Counted from the stretch's first letter, positions 26,634-36,635 are shown. The stretch: 64,000 nucleotides of DNA from Acidobacteriaceae bacterium (GCA_003138515.1 PLGG01000081.1:1-64000); one strand, 5' to 3'. The notes: generated by a model not told the origin, from the letters alone. A program made the numbers and translations.

Positions 26634-28013
26634 GTGGCGAATCACTTGGCGAATCAGGGAAATACGACAAACCGGCCCACTTTGTGGGAGGATGACCCGC
26701 CCGCAGAGATTCGCTCGCGGCGCACGCGGGACGATTCTCCTTTAGCTGGGCAGTTCCGTCCCGGCGCGGCGGGTAGGCGCGGCCCGGGAATGCCGCTGGA
26801 GTTTGACGATCCGGACGGCGACGGGAACCTGCGCCCAGCGACGAATGGCTTTGGGGATCGCTTTGGCACATCCAAAAGGCCCTGGTGGCGACCGGCAAGC
26901 GCGGTGGGCCGCGTGTTTCTCTCCGCAGGCGCGCTGCTCGTGCTGGGCGCATTCACCACCGCCATCCTTTTGGTGCGCCATTCTCTCGAACGCGACGCGC
27001 GCTTCCGCATTGCAGGGACTGAGGACATTCAGACCACCGGACTCACCGAAGTCAGCCGCTCGGAGATGATGCCCGTTTTCGGCGAAGACGTCGGCCGCAA
27101 CATTTTCTTCGTGCCCATCGACCAACGACGCCGCCAGCTCGAAGAGATTCCCTGGATCGAGCGGGCGACGGTGATGCGCGTGTTGCCGGACCAGATTCGC
27201 GTCGCTGTGGTGGAGCGGCAGCCGGTCGCGTTCACGCGGCACGGCGAGCAAATCGGGCTCGTAGACGCAAACGGAGTTCTGCTCAGCATGGCGCCGGCGA
27301 CGATGGCCAAGCACCACTACTCGTTCCCTGTATTGACGGGAATCGATGCCGGCGATCCTGCCGACTCGCGCAAGGCGCGCATGGACGTCTACCAGCGCAT
27401 GATGGCGGAGCTCGACGCCGGCGGCAAAAACAATTCCGAGCAGATCTCCGAGATTGACCTCACCGATCCCGAAGACGCGCGTGTGCTGATGCCGGAACAG
27501 GGCGCCGACATTATGGCGCACTTTGGCGAAGATCATTTCCTTGAGCGCTACGAGCGTTACCAGGCGCACATCGCGGATTGGCGCCAGCAGTATCCGCACC
27601 TGGCGGCGGTGGATCTGCGCTACGACAACCAGGTGGTGCTGGAGATGGCCTCGGGGAAAGAGACTGCGGAGACTGCGAGCGGCGATGCGGTGACGCCGCC
27701 GTCGACGGCGAACCCTGACGCCAAGCCCGCGCCAGAAGCGAAACCGGCGGGCTCGAAACCCTTGAGCGCGAAAACGCTGGGCGCGAAGACGACCAGCGGA
27801 ACAGCGGCTAAAGGCTCAACTGCGACGGGCTTTGGGCCGAAGAAGACCAAGCCCGCGCCGGACAAGAAACACGCGGCTCCAGCGAAGCGGGCGGCCGCGC
27901 AGAGCGCAACGAAGCGGAACTCCGCTTCCACAACCCGTCCGGCAACGACGACGCAGGGCAGCAAAGATCGCTCCCAGCGTAGTTCTGCTGCGACCGTCAC
28001 GCAGGGCGGGTAA
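26634..28013 (+). CDS. ftsQ: Cell division protein FtsQ with a long low-complexity tail
   Basis: FtsQ links early and late divisome proteins. After about 90 variable cytoplasmic residues there is one membrane helix (near 92-113, GALLVLGAFTTAILLV), then a POTRA domain (FRIAGTEDIQTTGLTEVSRSEM) and the FtsQ beta domain (VMRVLPDQIRVAVVERQPVAF). Residues from about 340 to 459 form an Ala/Lys/Pro/Thr-rich basic tail not typical of FtsQ, which usually ends near residue 270-300. GTG 26634 is the best start seen. It stands 6 bp before ftsA. Confidence 0.88.
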   Translation: MANHLANQGNTTNRPTLWEDDPPAEIRSRRTRDDSPLAGQFRPGAAGRRGPGMPLEFDDPDGDGNLRPATNGFGDRFGTSKRPWWRPASAVGRVFLSAGALLVLGAFTTAILLVRHSLERDARFRIAGTEDIQTTGLTEVSRSEMMPVFGEDVGRNIFFVPIDQRRRQLEEIPWIERATVMRVLPDQIRVAVVERQPVAFTRHGEQIGLVDANGVLLSMAPATMAKHHYSFPVLTGIDAGDPADSRKARMDVYQRMMAELDAGGKNNSEQISEIDLTDPEDARVLMPEQGADIMAHFGEDHFLERYERYQAHIADWRQQYPHLAAVDLRYDNQVVLEMASGKETAETASGDAVTPPSTANPDAKPAPEAKPAGSKPLSAKTLGAKTTSGTAAKGSTATGFGPKKTKPAPDKKHAAPAKRAAAQSATKRNSASTTRPATTTQGSKDRSQRSSAATVTQGG

Positions 28014-28019
28014 ACGACT

Positions 28020-29240
28020 ATGGGCCAGAAGCAAGACAACCTGATTGTGGTGCTCGATATCGGCAGCGCGTGGACGCGCGTTCTGGCGGCCGATGTGAAC
28101 GAGAGTGTGTTGCGCTATCGCGGACACGGCGTTGCGCCGTCGGCGGGAATGCGCAAGGGGCTGATTGCCGAGCTAGGGCCCGCGGCCAAAGCGGTGCGCG
28201 CCGCCAACGAGCAGGCCGAGCGCGTCGCCCGCGCCAATATTGACGAGTGCGTGGTGGGCATCGGCGGTCCGCACATTCGCGGCGTGAACACCAACGGCGG
28301 ATTCCAGTTGAGCCGCGGCATGCGCGAGATTACCGGCGAGGACGTGCGCGCCGCCATCGGCCGCGCCCGCGCCATCGAGCTGCCGGCCGACCGCGAGATT
28401 CTGCATCTGCTGCCACGGCAGTTCATCCTCGATGAGCAGTCCGGTATCTTCGATCCCGTAGGCATGGTGGGCGCGCGGCTTGAAGTCGAGCTGCACATTG
28501 CCACCTGTGGCGGCAGCGCACTGCAAAGCGCGGTGACATGCGCGAACCGTGCCGGGCTTGAGGTGTCGGAGGCGGTGCTGGAGTCGATTGCGTCCGCCGA
28601 GTGCACACTCTCGGCCGACGAGCGCGAACTGGGAGTGTGCGTGATCGACATCGGCGCTCACTCCAGCGATCTCGCAGTCTTTTTCGAGGGCGCGGTCGCC
28701 TACACCGCGTCGGTCCCCATCGGCGGAGCGCACTTCACCAACGATCTCGCCATTGGATTGCAATTGCCCATGGCGCAGGCCGAAGAGCTGAAGCGGCAGT
28801 ATGGCAACGCACAAGTCACCGCGGTTCCGCAACTGGCGGAGGTAGAGATCACGACGCCGCAGGGCGCGCCCGCCATGTTGTCAATGCGCACCATGGCCGA
28901 AATTCTGGAGCCGCGCGCGCGCGAGCTCATGCACTACGTGAAAGAAAGCCTGCGCTACGGCGGCGTGGTGGATGCGCTGGGCGCGGGCTGCGTGCTGACC
29001 GGCGGAGGCGCCATGCTGCCCGGCATGCTCGACGTGACCGAAAGCCAGTTGCGCGTGCCGGCGCGCATCGGTTTGCCCGTGCGTTTGTCGCATATGCCTC
29101 AGGATCTGAATCATCCGGCCTGGGCCGTGGGCATCGGAATGGTTCTTTATGCGCATCGCACCTGTATAACGCGCGAGGCCGAGGACAACAACAGCAGTTT
29201 GCGCGACAGGTTGCGCGCCATGTTTGCAGCGAGCTTTTAA
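28020..29240 (+). CDS. ftsA: Cell division protein FtsA
   Basis: This actin-like ATPase tethers FtsZ to the membrane. The 406-residue protein has the phosphate-1 loop [16 protein letters not shown], the SHS2/1C region with [19 protein letters not shown], the phosphate-2 stretch [17 protein letters not shown] and an adenosine motif [14 protein letters not shown]. The C-terminus ([15 protein letters not shown]) is the expected amphipathic membrane-targeting helix. It sits between ftsQ and ftsZ in normal order. Confidence 0.96.
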   Translation: MGQKQDNLIVVLDIGSAWTRVLAADVNESVLRYRGHGVAPSAGMRKGLIAELGPAAKAVRAANEQAERVARANIDECVVGIGGPHIRGVNTNGGFQLSRGMREITGEDVRAAIGRARAIELPADREILHLLPRQFILDEQSGIFDPVGMVGARLEVELHIATCGGSALQSAVTCANRAGLEVSEAVLESIASAECTLSADERELGVCVIDIGAHSSDLAVFFEGAVAYTASVPIGGAHFTNDLAIGLQLPMAQAEELKRQYGNAQVTAVPQLAEVEITTPQGAPAMLSMRTMAEILEPRARELMHYVKESLRYGGVVDALGAGCVLTGGGAMLPGMLDVTESQLRVPARIGLPVRLSHMPQDLNHPAWAVGIGMVLYAHRTCITREAEDNNSSLRDRLRAMFAASF

Positions 29241-29343
29241 ATACAGGGAACAGGGATCAGGGATCAGGGGTCAGAAAAACGGTGGCGGAGCGAGATCGAA
29301 AACGGTGAAGAGGCAGATAAAAATCGAGGAGAGCGGAGAACCA

Positions 29344-30813
29344 ATGGAACAGCGAATCAGCGAAGCCGGAGAGATGCGCATTCAGTTTCACGACGAAAAT
29401 GTGCGCGGAGCACGCATCAAGGTGGTCGGCGTGGGCGGCGGCGGCAGCAATGCCGTCAATCGCATGATCCAGGCCCACATGGAAGGCGTCGAGTTTGTGG
29501 CCGCCAACACCGACGTGCAGGCACTGAAGCTGTCGGAAGCTTCAGTCAAGCTGCAACTGGGCGTTCGCCTGACATCTGGGTTGGGCGCAGGCTCCAATCC
29601 CGACGTCGGCCGCCGCGCCGCGCTGGAAGACTCGGAAAAAATCATCGAAGCGCTCGAAGGCGCCGACATGGTGTTCGTCACCGCGGGACTGGGCGGCGGA
29701 ACGGGCACGGGCGCGGCGCCAGTGATCGCTTCGCTAGCCAGCGAGATGGGCATCCTCACCGTCGCCGTGGTCACCAAGCCATTCGCCTTCGAGGGCAAGC
29801 GCCGCCTGATGCAGGCCGAGCGCGGCCTTAGCGAGCTGCTCGACAGCGTGGACACGATGATCGTGATTCCCAACGAGAAGCTGCTCGCAGTCGCCAAGGA
29901 CGCGGGCTTCTTCGAGAGTTTCCGCATCGCCGACGACGTGCTTCGCCAGGGCGTGCAGGGCATTAGCGACATCATCACCATTCCCGGCATTATCAACCGC
30001 GACTTTGCCGACGTGAAGACGACCATGGCAGGCATGGGCCACGCCGTGATGGGCACGGCTGTGCGTTCCGGCTCGAACCGCGCAGTGGAAGCGGCGCAGG
30101 CGGCCATGGCGTCGCCGCTGCTTGACGCGGGCGCAATCGACGGCGCGCGCGGAATTCTCATCAACATCACGGGGTCAAGCTCGCTCAAGCTTTCCGAGGT
30201 GAACGAGGCTTCGTCGCTCATCGAGTCGGCTGCGCACGAAGACGCCAACATCATCTTTGGCGCGGTGCTCGACGAGAAAATGGGCGAAGAGGTGAAGATC
30301 ACCGTCATCGCTACCGGTTTCCGCGATCAAATGCCGGAGCGGCGCGCGCGCATGCTGAGCGTGGACGAGACGCCGGTGGTTTCGGTGCCTGTTGTGTCGA
30401 CTGGCAGCTGGATGCGCGAGCGCTCACCGGAGCCCGCTCCTGCTCCGGCGCGCTTCATGAGCGAAGAAGACGACGCGGCGCCGGAAAACGCGGACGATGG
30501 TTTCTTTTTTGCCGCGGCTGCGCCGGGAGTGGCCACCACGGTGACGGTTTCTTCGCCCGCGAAGCAGGTTGCCGGTCACGAAATGGAGTTTGCGGCGGAT
30601 CATGAGAGCGCGTCGTCAACCGGGCCGCAATCAGCGGACAAGGCTTCAGAATCTGACAACCAACCCCGGGACTATGCCTCGGACTTCGCCGCAACCCCGC
30701 GCGATGGAGCGGAGCCCGGCGTTGAGACTGGACCGTCGCTCTTCGCGGGTCCGGCTGAGCAACCCGAGCGAGATTTGGATGTACCCACATTTCTGCGTAG
30801 GCTGAAGTTCTGA
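29344..30813 (+). CDS. ftsZ: Cell division protein FtsZ
   Basis: This tubulin-like GTPase forms the Z ring. It has [17 protein letters not shown], the tubulin signature [14 protein letters not shown] and the T7 region of the fold within residues 20-330. A 130-residue Ala/Glu-rich linker follows, and the C-terminal peptide [11 protein letters not shown] is the docking site for FtsA and others. ATG 29344 fits; the frame runs 40 codons upstream through a low-complexity repeat (CAGGGATCAGGG) and overlaps ftsA, so that part is not coding. The length is 489 residues, long because of the linker. Confidence 0.97.
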   Translation: MEQRISEAGEMRIQFHDENVRGARIKVVGVGGGGSNAVNRMIQAHMEGVEFVAANTDVQALKLSEASVKLQLGVRLTSGLGAGSNPDVGRRAALEDSEKIIEALEGADMVFVTAGLGGGTGTGAAPVIASLASEMGILTVAVVTKPFAFEGKRRLMQAERGLSELLDSVDTMIVIPNEKLLAVAKDAGFFESFRIADDVLRQGVQGISDIITIPGIINRDFADVKTTMAGMGHAVMGTAVRSGSNRAVEAAQAAMASPLLDAGAIDGARGILINITGSSSLKLSEVNEASSLIESAAHEDANIIFGAVLDEKMGEEVKITVIATGFRDQMPERRARMLSVDETPVVSVPVVSTGSWMRERSPEPAPAPARFMSEEDDAAPENADDGFFFAAAAPGVATTVTVSSPAKQVAGHEMEFAADHESASSTGPQSADKASESDNQPRDYASDFAATPRDGAEPGVETGPSLFAGPAEQPERDLDVPTFLRRLKF

Positions 30814-31160
30814 AGATCCATTGCATCGAATGGACTTGGCCACCGGGTGAAATCGGGAAAGGTTCCAAAACGGGCGCTAAAAGCATATAGTGAACACAAC
30901 GCCCCAAAAGTTGTATGGGTTGCGATGTCCGATCGAGGGACACTACTGTCTACCGGGTTGTTCTGGATGCAAGGAAGACCTGGTTGGCAGCGAATCTCGC
31001 GATCGCGCAGTTGGATTGTCGCAATTCCCTGGAGCCGGCAAGAACATTTCGCCGGGCCCACGAAAGAAGTGCGAGGGCGTCAAACGTTTATAGATCGAAG
31101 TGCGGAGCCCAGGGGCGAACGCGCGGCACGAGATCCAAGAGTTGAGAGGTTGTTGACTGG
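30814..31160. other. Gap between ftsZ and the transpeptidase gene
   Basis: No gene is firmly supported in these 347 bp. A GTG frame at 30890-31093 would give a 67-residue peptide with a Cys cluster (CPIEGHYCLPGCSGC), but it has no ribosome-binding site and weak codon bias. The region probably contains the promoter of the downstream gene. Confidence 0.5.
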
Positions 31161-32507
31161 ATGAAGAAGTTGCGCGTTGGGCCTATTTATTTTTTTGTTT
31201 TCATCTTGAGCATGAGCGCGGCCTGCGCTTGGGCCCTGGATGCTCCGCAAACTCTGCACCGTTCCAAATCCAAGACCGAGCCGCACGTCACCACCACGCG
31301 CCATAGCACGACAAGCGGATCCGCGACTCACTCGGGAATCTACCACTCCACGGCATCCAGAATCTCGGCGACGCACCGATCGGGTGCTCGCGTCACGGGA
31401 AGAACTGCGACAGCCAGCCGGCTCGACGCCACGCCGGTAGCGCACTTGCGCAATGTTTCCTATCATCGCCGCCATCATTATTACGAGCGCTTCACGGCCA
31501 ATTCCTTCATTCAAGGAGAGAATGGTGCGGGAGACAACACGGCCAGTGAAGATCCTGTCGTGCGTCAAGCGGCCATCGATGCCCTTGGCGATATGAACGG
31601 CACCGCGGTGGTGATCAATCCCGCCAACGGCCGCATTCTTGCCATGGTCAACCAGAAGCTTGCGCTCTCGCCGGGCGCTGAGCCCTGCTCCACCATCAAG
31701 CTCACTGTGGCATTGGCTGCGCTTTCCGAATCGCTGGTCACAAGCAACACGATGGTGCAGCTCGCCGGCTTCCGCATGGATATGACCCAGGCGCTGGCCA
31801 AGAGCAACAACCTCTATTTTGAGGAGTTGGGCCGCGAGCTGGGCTTCGAGCGCGTGCGCCACTACGCCACGCAGTTTGGCCTCGGCGAGCTGGCCGGCTA
31901 CAACATTGCAGGCGAGCAGTTGGGCGTCTATCCCGATCAGCCGATTCCTGACTCCGAAGGCGGCGTGAGCCGCATGTGCAGCTTTGGGCAGGGCGTCGCC
32001 GTCACTCCGCTGCAATTGGGCGCATTCGTGGCCGCCATCGCCAACGGTGGAACGCTCTACTATCTGCAGCACCCCAGCACGGCGGAAGACGTCGCTCAAT
32101 TCCAGCCCAGGATCAAACGCTCGCTCGACATCAGCCGCTACCTTCCCGACCTTGAAGACGGCATGGCCGGTGCGGTGGAATATGGAACCGCGCGCCGCCT
32201 GCGCGCAAACTTCCGCGAGCTGCCGATCTTTGGCAAGACTGGGACCTGCTCCGACAATGGCACTCGCTTTGGCTGGTTCGCTGCCTACTCCGAGTCGCCG
32301 CAGGGCGGCCTGGTGACGGTCTTCTTCCTTGAGGGCGGCAGAGCAACATTCGGCCCTCGCGCCGCCGAACTCACTGGCGCGTTTTACGCGGATCTTTGGG
32401 ACCACGACTACTTCGGGGAAAGAAACCAAGATGCGCAATCCGCGCCGGCGCGAGGCGCTGTGGCTCCGGCGTCGCCTTCATCCGGCTCGGCAGGCTCACA
32501 GCAATAA
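31161..32507 (+). CDS. Penicillin-binding transpeptidase-domain protein
   Basis: The 448-residue protein has a signal peptide (residues 1-25), a Thr/Ser/His/Arg-rich linker to about residue 120, and then a transpeptidase domain. The SxxK box is STIK (near residue 177), the SxN box is SNN (near 214) and the KTG box is FGKTGTCSDNG (near 359), so all three catalytic motifs are present. The PBP dimer/pedestal domain of FtsI-like class B enzymes is absent. It follows ftsZ and probably cross-links peptidoglycan outside the membrane; a beta-lactam-sensing role is an alternative. Confidence 0.88.
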   Translation: MKKLRVGPIYFFVFILSMSAACAWALDAPQTLHRSKSKTEPHVTTTRHSTTSGSATHSGIYHSTASRISATHRSGARVTGRTATASRLDATPVAHLRNVSYHRRHHYYERFTANSFIQGENGAGDNTASEDPVVRQAAIDALGDMNGTAVVINPANGRILAMVNQKLALSPGAEPCSTIKLTVALAALSESLVTSNTMVQLAGFRMDMTQALAKSNNLYFEELGRELGFERVRHYATQFGLGELAGYNIAGEQLGVYPDQPIPDSEGGVSRMCSFGQGVAVTPLQLGAFVAAIANGGTLYYLQHPSTAEDVAQFQPRIKRSLDISRYLPDLEDGMAGAVEYGTARRLRANFRELPIFGKTGTCSDNGTRFGWFAAYSESPQGGLVTVFFLEGGRATFGPRAAELTGAFYADLWDHDYFGERNQDAQSAPARGAVAPASPSSGSAGSQQ

Positions 32508-32557
32508 CACCGCAGCAGTCCCAAATTCAGATTGCAGTCGAAATTCAGATCGCGATC

Positions 32558-32580
32558 AAGCCGCCTGCGGGCGGCTTTTT
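32558..32580 (+). terminator. Intrinsic terminator after the transpeptidase gene
   Basis: AAGCCGCC and GGCGGCTT form a perfect 8-bp stem around TGCG, followed directly by a T run (32576-32580). It closes the division cluster 50 bp after the stop codon. Confidence 0.85.
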
Positions 32581-32651
32581 CGCGTCCATGGCGTCCCTCG
32601 GATTTGTTCTGGCCCCCGGTTTATTCAAGCTTGAACTAATATGGCCTAGAC

Positions 32652-33695
32652 ATGAGCTTCGTCAATTGGGTCGTCGCCGGCATCGGCGACATCGCGCGCA
32701 AACGCGTCATTCCTGCGATTCAAGCTGAGCCACGTAGCCGGCTCTACGGCTTCGTCACGCGCACTCCTGCCAAAGCCGCGGCGTATCCCGGCGCGCGGGC
32801 CTGGGCGAGCATCGAGGAAGCTGTCGCCGACCCCGCCGTCGACGCCGTTTACATCGCATTGCCGGTGGCCTTCCACGCAGGGGCCGCGATCGCGGCGCTT
32901 CGCGCGGGCAAGCATGTGCTCTGCGAGAAGCCCATGGCGATGAACTTCGCCGAGGCGGAGCGCATGGTGGCCGAAGGCCGCGCGGCGAGTCGCGATTCGG
33001 GTCACGCTTCGGGCTGTCTCTTCGGTGTCGCCTATTACCGCCGCCTCTACCCCAAGCTGATCCGCGCTCGCCAACTGATCTCTGACGGCGCCATCGGCAG
33101 GCCACTGCTGGCTGAAGCTAATTGCCACAGTTGGCTGGAAATTGAAGGCCGCGAATGGCTCGCCGATTCTTTGCTTTCCGGTGGCGGCCCGCTCTATGAC
33201 ATTGCCTCACATCGCATCGACGCTATGAACTTTCTATTCGGCAAGCCGGACCGCGGCTGCGGACTTCTTTCGAATGCCGTGCATCGAATCGGCGTCGAGG
33301 ACTCCGCGACAATACTGATGGGTTTTTCCGGCGGCGTTCATGCCGTCGTCGACGTGCGCTGGAACTCGCGCGTTGCACGCGATCAATTTCGCATTATCGG
33401 CGAGGAGGGCGAGATCGGCCTCGATCCGCTCAACAGTCCTGAGCTGCGCTTGGGCCCGGAACTGCGCGTGGGCCCGGAACTGCATGTGGGGCCGGAGCTT
33501 TGCGTCGACATGCGCACCGGGCGTCGCACAGAAATGCTGCCACACCACGCAAACGTTCACTTTCCCATCGTCGAAAACTTCGTCGACGCCATTCTGGCCA
33601 ACGATCCCGGCCGCCTTGCATGTCCGGCGGAGCAGGCCGCCTGGGTCGACTGGACCATCGAACAGGCTGTTTCCGCGCATGCCAAGCGTTCCTGA
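32652..33695 (+). CDS. Gfo/Idh/MocA-family oxidoreductase
   Basis: The 347-residue protein has the N-terminal NAD(P)-binding fold (WVVAGIGDIARKRVIPAIQ) and the family motif HVLCEKPMAMN near residue 95, followed by a C-terminal alpha/beta domain. These enzymes act on sugars or their derivatives; the substrate cannot be told. Near residue 260 three tandem copies of a 6-residue unit occur (GPELRV, GPELHV, GPELCV), an 18-bp DNA repeat inside the gene. It follows the division-cluster terminator and precedes the DedA gene by 145 bp. Confidence 0.88.
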   Translation: MSFVNWVVAGIGDIARKRVIPAIQAEPRSRLYGFVTRTPAKAAAYPGARAWASIEEAVADPAVDAVYIALPVAFHAGAAIAALRAGKHVLCEKPMAMNFAEAERMVAEGRAASRDSGHASGCLFGVAYYRRLYPKLIRARQLISDGAIGRPLLAEANCHSWLEIEGREWLADSLLSGGGPLYDIASHRIDAMNFLFGKPDRGCGLLSNAVHRIGVEDSATILMGFSGGVHAVVDVRWNSRVARDQFRIIGEEGEIGLDPLNSPELRLGPELRVGPELHVGPELCVDMRTGRRTEMLPHHANVHFPIVENFVDAILANDPGRLACPAEQAAWVDWTIEQAVSAHAKRS

Positions 33696-33840
33696 CCCGC
33701 CGTCCGCAGTTTTTCCTCACTCTTCTGCAACGAAGTTCGTTTAGATTCATCTCATAGGGTGAGGCCGCTTTTCCTCGTGGAATCCAGCCCACAAGGCCGA
33801 GCGGCCTGATTTCCCATCACGCCTTCGTTCGAGTCTATTC

Positions 33841-34815
33841 ATGGCGCTGCCGACAGACATTCTTTTGGTGTATGGCTACCTGCTCATCTTCGCCTGGGTG
33901 CTGGTGGAGCAGCTCGGCCTTCCCCTGCCTTCGGTGCCGATACTGCTGGCCGCCGGCGCACTTTCGGCCCAGCGCCAGATCAGCTTTCCTCTCGCGCTTG
34001 CCGTGGCTGTCGCCGCCTCGCTCATAGCAGACAGCGTTTGGTTTTTTATTGGGCGCACGCAGGGCCATCGAGTGCTGCGCCTGCTCTGCAAGCTTTCGCT
34101 GGAGCCGACCACCTGCGTCCGCCGCACGCAAGACTCGTTTGGCCGCCGCGGCGGCACGATGCTCATGTTTGCCAAGTTCGTTCCTGGCCTGTCAACGCTA
34201 GCGCCGCCCGTTGCCGGGCAAAATGGAATGAGCTTTGGCGCGTTCCTGCTTTACGACGGCATCGGTTCCGCGTTCTGGGTTGGCGTTTCGATGGCCTGCG
34301 GCAGGTTTTTCGGCGACCTGCTCAAGCGTAACCCCACCCTGCTCGACTGGGTTGGCCGCTTCTCTGGCGCGTTGCTGATTCTGGGCGTCGTAGCATTCTT
34401 CATTGGCCGCCTGATTCGCCGCCGGATGGTACTCAAAAACCTTGTTGCCTCGCGCCTCGAGCCCGAAGAATTAAAGCAGCAGCTTGATGCAGGCGAGCAG
34501 GTCTACATCGTCGACCTGCGCCACCCCCTCGAGCTCGTGCCCGACCCGTTCACGCTCCCCGGTGCGGTGCATTTCTCGCCCGATGCCATCGCCGCGCGCC
34601 ACCTTGAGATTCCCCGCGACCGCGATGTGGTGCTCTACTGCACCTGCCCCAGCGAGGCCACCGCGGCCAAGACCGCCATGCAGTTGCACAAACTGGGGAT
34701 CGAGCGCGTGCGCCCGCTGCGCGGCGGCTTTGACGAGTGGAAGCGCCTCGGGTATCCGCTGGACGCGATACCGCCGTTCAGCACACTCGTTCCGGCCATC
34801 GAGCCGGCCAGCTAA
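33841..34815 (+). CDS. DedA-family membrane protein fused to a rhodanese domain
   Basis: Residues 1-200 form a DedA/SNARE-associated (VTT) membrane domain: EQLGLPLPSVPILLAAGAL, FFIGRTQGHRVLRLLCK, and the FGRRGGTMLMFAKFVPGLSTLAPPVAG re-entrant motif. DedA proteins act in lipid-carrier flipping and membrane homeostasis. Residues 215-315 form a rhodanese domain with VYIVDLRHPLEL and an active-site loop CTCPSEATAAK (Cys near 267 and 269). The CTC loop is not the usual CxxGxR, so sulfurtransferase activity is uncertain. Fusions of this type occur in other bacteria. Confidence 0.9.
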   Translation: MALPTDILLVYGYLLIFAWVLVEQLGLPLPSVPILLAAGALSAQRQISFPLALAVAVAASLIADSVWFFIGRTQGHRVLRLLCKLSLEPTTCVRRTQDSFGRRGGTMLMFAKFVPGLSTLAPPVAGQNGMSFGAFLLYDGIGSAFWVGVSMACGRFFGDLLKRNPTLLDWVGRFSGALLILGVVAFFIGRLIRRRMVLKNLVASRLEPEELKQQLDAGEQVYIVDLRHPLELVPDPFTLPGAVHFSPDAIAARHLEIPRDRDVVLYCTCPSEATAAKTAMQLHKLGIERVRPLRGGFDEWKRLGYPLDAIPPFSTLVPAIEPAS

Positions 34816-34955
34816 CAACTCACAAAGAGCGGCAGACAGTCGCTCTCCTCCGGCAAACAGATCGCTCCGCTGCGGCGAACTGGGCCGCGAAGCTATAAGC
34901 TAAAGGCCATAAGCTGAAAGATTGACGGCGGCCTCTGCCGCCGGGGAGCAAGCCC

Positions 34956-36635
34956 TTGGCCTACGACGATCTGCGCGATTGGATCAAGACGCTCGAAAAA
35001 CATGGCGAGCTCAGACGCATCCGCGAAGAAGTTTCGCCCGAGCTTGAAATTACCGAGATCACAGACCGCGTGTCGAAAATAGGTTCGCATGGCGGGATTG
35101 GATCGCACGCTGGCGCGGCGCAAAGCGCGACGAAAGAAAAATACGCGCCCGGCGGGCCGGCGTTGCTGTTCGAAAACGTGAAGGGCCACGCGGGCCACAA
35201 GGTTCTCATCAATCAGTTTGGCTCGGAGAAGCGCATGGCGCTTGCGCTTGGCGTTGCGAGTATTGACGAGATCGCGGAGCGCATCAGCGGCCTGATGAAT
35301 GTGAAGGCTCCCGAAGGCCTGTTCGACAAGTTGAAGATGCTGCCGCAGCTCGGCGCGCTTACCAGTGCTTTTCCCAAGACCGTGAGCGCCAAGGACGCGC
35401 CGTGCAAGGAGATGATTCGGCGCGAGAAGTTTAACCTCAACTATTTTCCGATTCTCAAATGCTGGCCGCACGACGGCGGGCGTTTCATCACTCTGCCTTG
35501 CGTGCACACGCGCGATCCGCGAACGGGCAAGCGCAACATCGGCATGTATCGCATGCAGGTTTACGACGGCCAGACTACGGGGATGCATTGGCAGAGGCAG
35601 AAGGTCGCTGCCGAGCACTACCGTGAGGCGATGCGCAATGCGGCGTCGGCTGAAGCGGAGGCTGACTCGACTCTCAGCGCAGGCGGCGCGCGCGTGGCGA
35701 TGATGGCCGAGTCGGCCGGAGGCGCGGTCAGCATTCCCGAGGGGGCGATTTCACACGTGGGCGGCGGAATGCCGCAAATCTCATTTGGCAATTTGAAAGG
35801 CTCGCGGCTTGAAGTTGCCGTGGCCATCGGCACCGATCCCGCAACGACCTTCGCGGCCATCGTGCCGGCGCCGCCTGAGGTGGAAGAGTTCTTGATCGCA
35901 GGATTTTTGCGCGGCAAGCCGGTCGAAATTGTCAAATGCGAGACCGTCGATCTCGAAGTGCCGGCCCATGCCGAAATCATTCTCGAGGGTTACGTGGAGC
36001 TGGGAGAACTGCGCGCCGAAGGCCCCTTCGGCGACCACACCGGCTTCTACACGCTCGAAGACGAGTACCCGGTTTTCCATCTCACTTGCGTCACCCATCG
36101 CAAGGATCCGATTTACGCCGCGACCATTGTCGGCAAGCCTCCTATGGAGGACGCGTGGATGGGAAAGGCTATCGAACGGATTTTTCTGCCGGCGATGAAG
36201 ATGACCATCCCCGAGCTGGTCGACATTCATCTGCCCGTCGAGGCTGTCTTTCACAATCTGATGATCGTCTCGATCAAGAAGAGCTATCCTGGCCACGCGC
36301 GCAAGGTGATGAACGCCATCTGGTCGCTGGGCCAGGCCATGTTCACCAAGTGCATCATCGTGGTCGACGAGGATTGCGACGTGCAGAACATCGGCGAGGT
36401 CGTGCTTCGCGTCGCCAACAATATCGACCCCGAACGCGACATTCAGTTCACCCTCGGTCCTGTGGATTCGCTCGACCACGCGAGCCGCCTGCCCAACTAC
36501 GGATCGAAGATGGGAGTGGACGCCACGCGCAAGTGGAAGGCCGAGGGCTTCGATCGGCCATGGCCGGCGATGATCGAGATGGACCGCGTCACCAAAGCCA
36601 AAGTTGATGCCATGTGGGCGAAGCTGGGCCTGTGA
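34956..36635 (+). CDS. UbiD-family decarboxylase
   Basis: UbiD enzymes use prenylated FMN for reversible decarboxylation of aromatic or unsaturated acids. The 559-residue protein has LRDWIKTLEKHGELRRI at the N-terminus, the prFMN-binding central region (GMYRMQVYDGQTTGMHWQ), and the catalytic ExxxR...E segment in ELRAEGPFGDHTGFYT. The start is TTG 34956 with GGGGAG upstream. No UbiX (prenyltransferase) lies in the window, so the cofactor must be supplied from elsewhere. A menaquinone or ubiquinone role is possible but not shown. Confidence 0.92.
   Translation: MAYDDLRDWIKTLEKHGELRRIREEVSPELEITEITDRVSKIGSHGGIGSHAGAAQSATKEKYAPGGPALLFENVKGHAGHKVLINQFGSEKRMALALGVASIDEIAERISGLMNVKAPEGLFDKLKMLPQLGALTSAFPKTVSAKDAPCKEMIRREKFNLNYFPILKCWPHDGGRFITLPCVHTRDPRTGKRNIGMYRMQVYDGQTTGMHWQRQKVAAEHYREAMRNAASAEAEADSTLSAGGARVAMMAESAGGAVSIPEGAISHVGGGMPQISFGNLKGSRLEVAVAIGTDPATTFAAIVPAPPEVEEFLIAGFLRGKPVEIVKCETVDLEVPAHAEIILEGYVELGELRAEGPFGDHTGFYTLEDEYPVFHLTCVTHRKDPIYAATIVGKPPMEDAWMGKAIERIFLPAMKMTIPELVDIHLPVEAVFHNLMIVSIKKSYPGHARKVMNAIWSLGQAMFTKCIIVVDEDCDVQNIGEVVLRVANNIDPERDIQFTLGPVDSLDHASRLPNYGSKMGVDATRKWKAEGFDRPWPAMIEMDRVTKAKVDAMWAKLGL

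Noticed and set aside
29224-29343. N-terminal extension of FtsZ
   Set aside because: The extra 40 codons run through a low-complexity repeat and overlap ftsA; FtsZ homology starts after ATG 29344.
30890-31093. Cys-rich 67-residue frame after ftsZ
   Set aside because: The CPIEGHYCLPGCSGC cluster is suggestive, but there is no ribosome-binding site, and overlapping frames are equally open.
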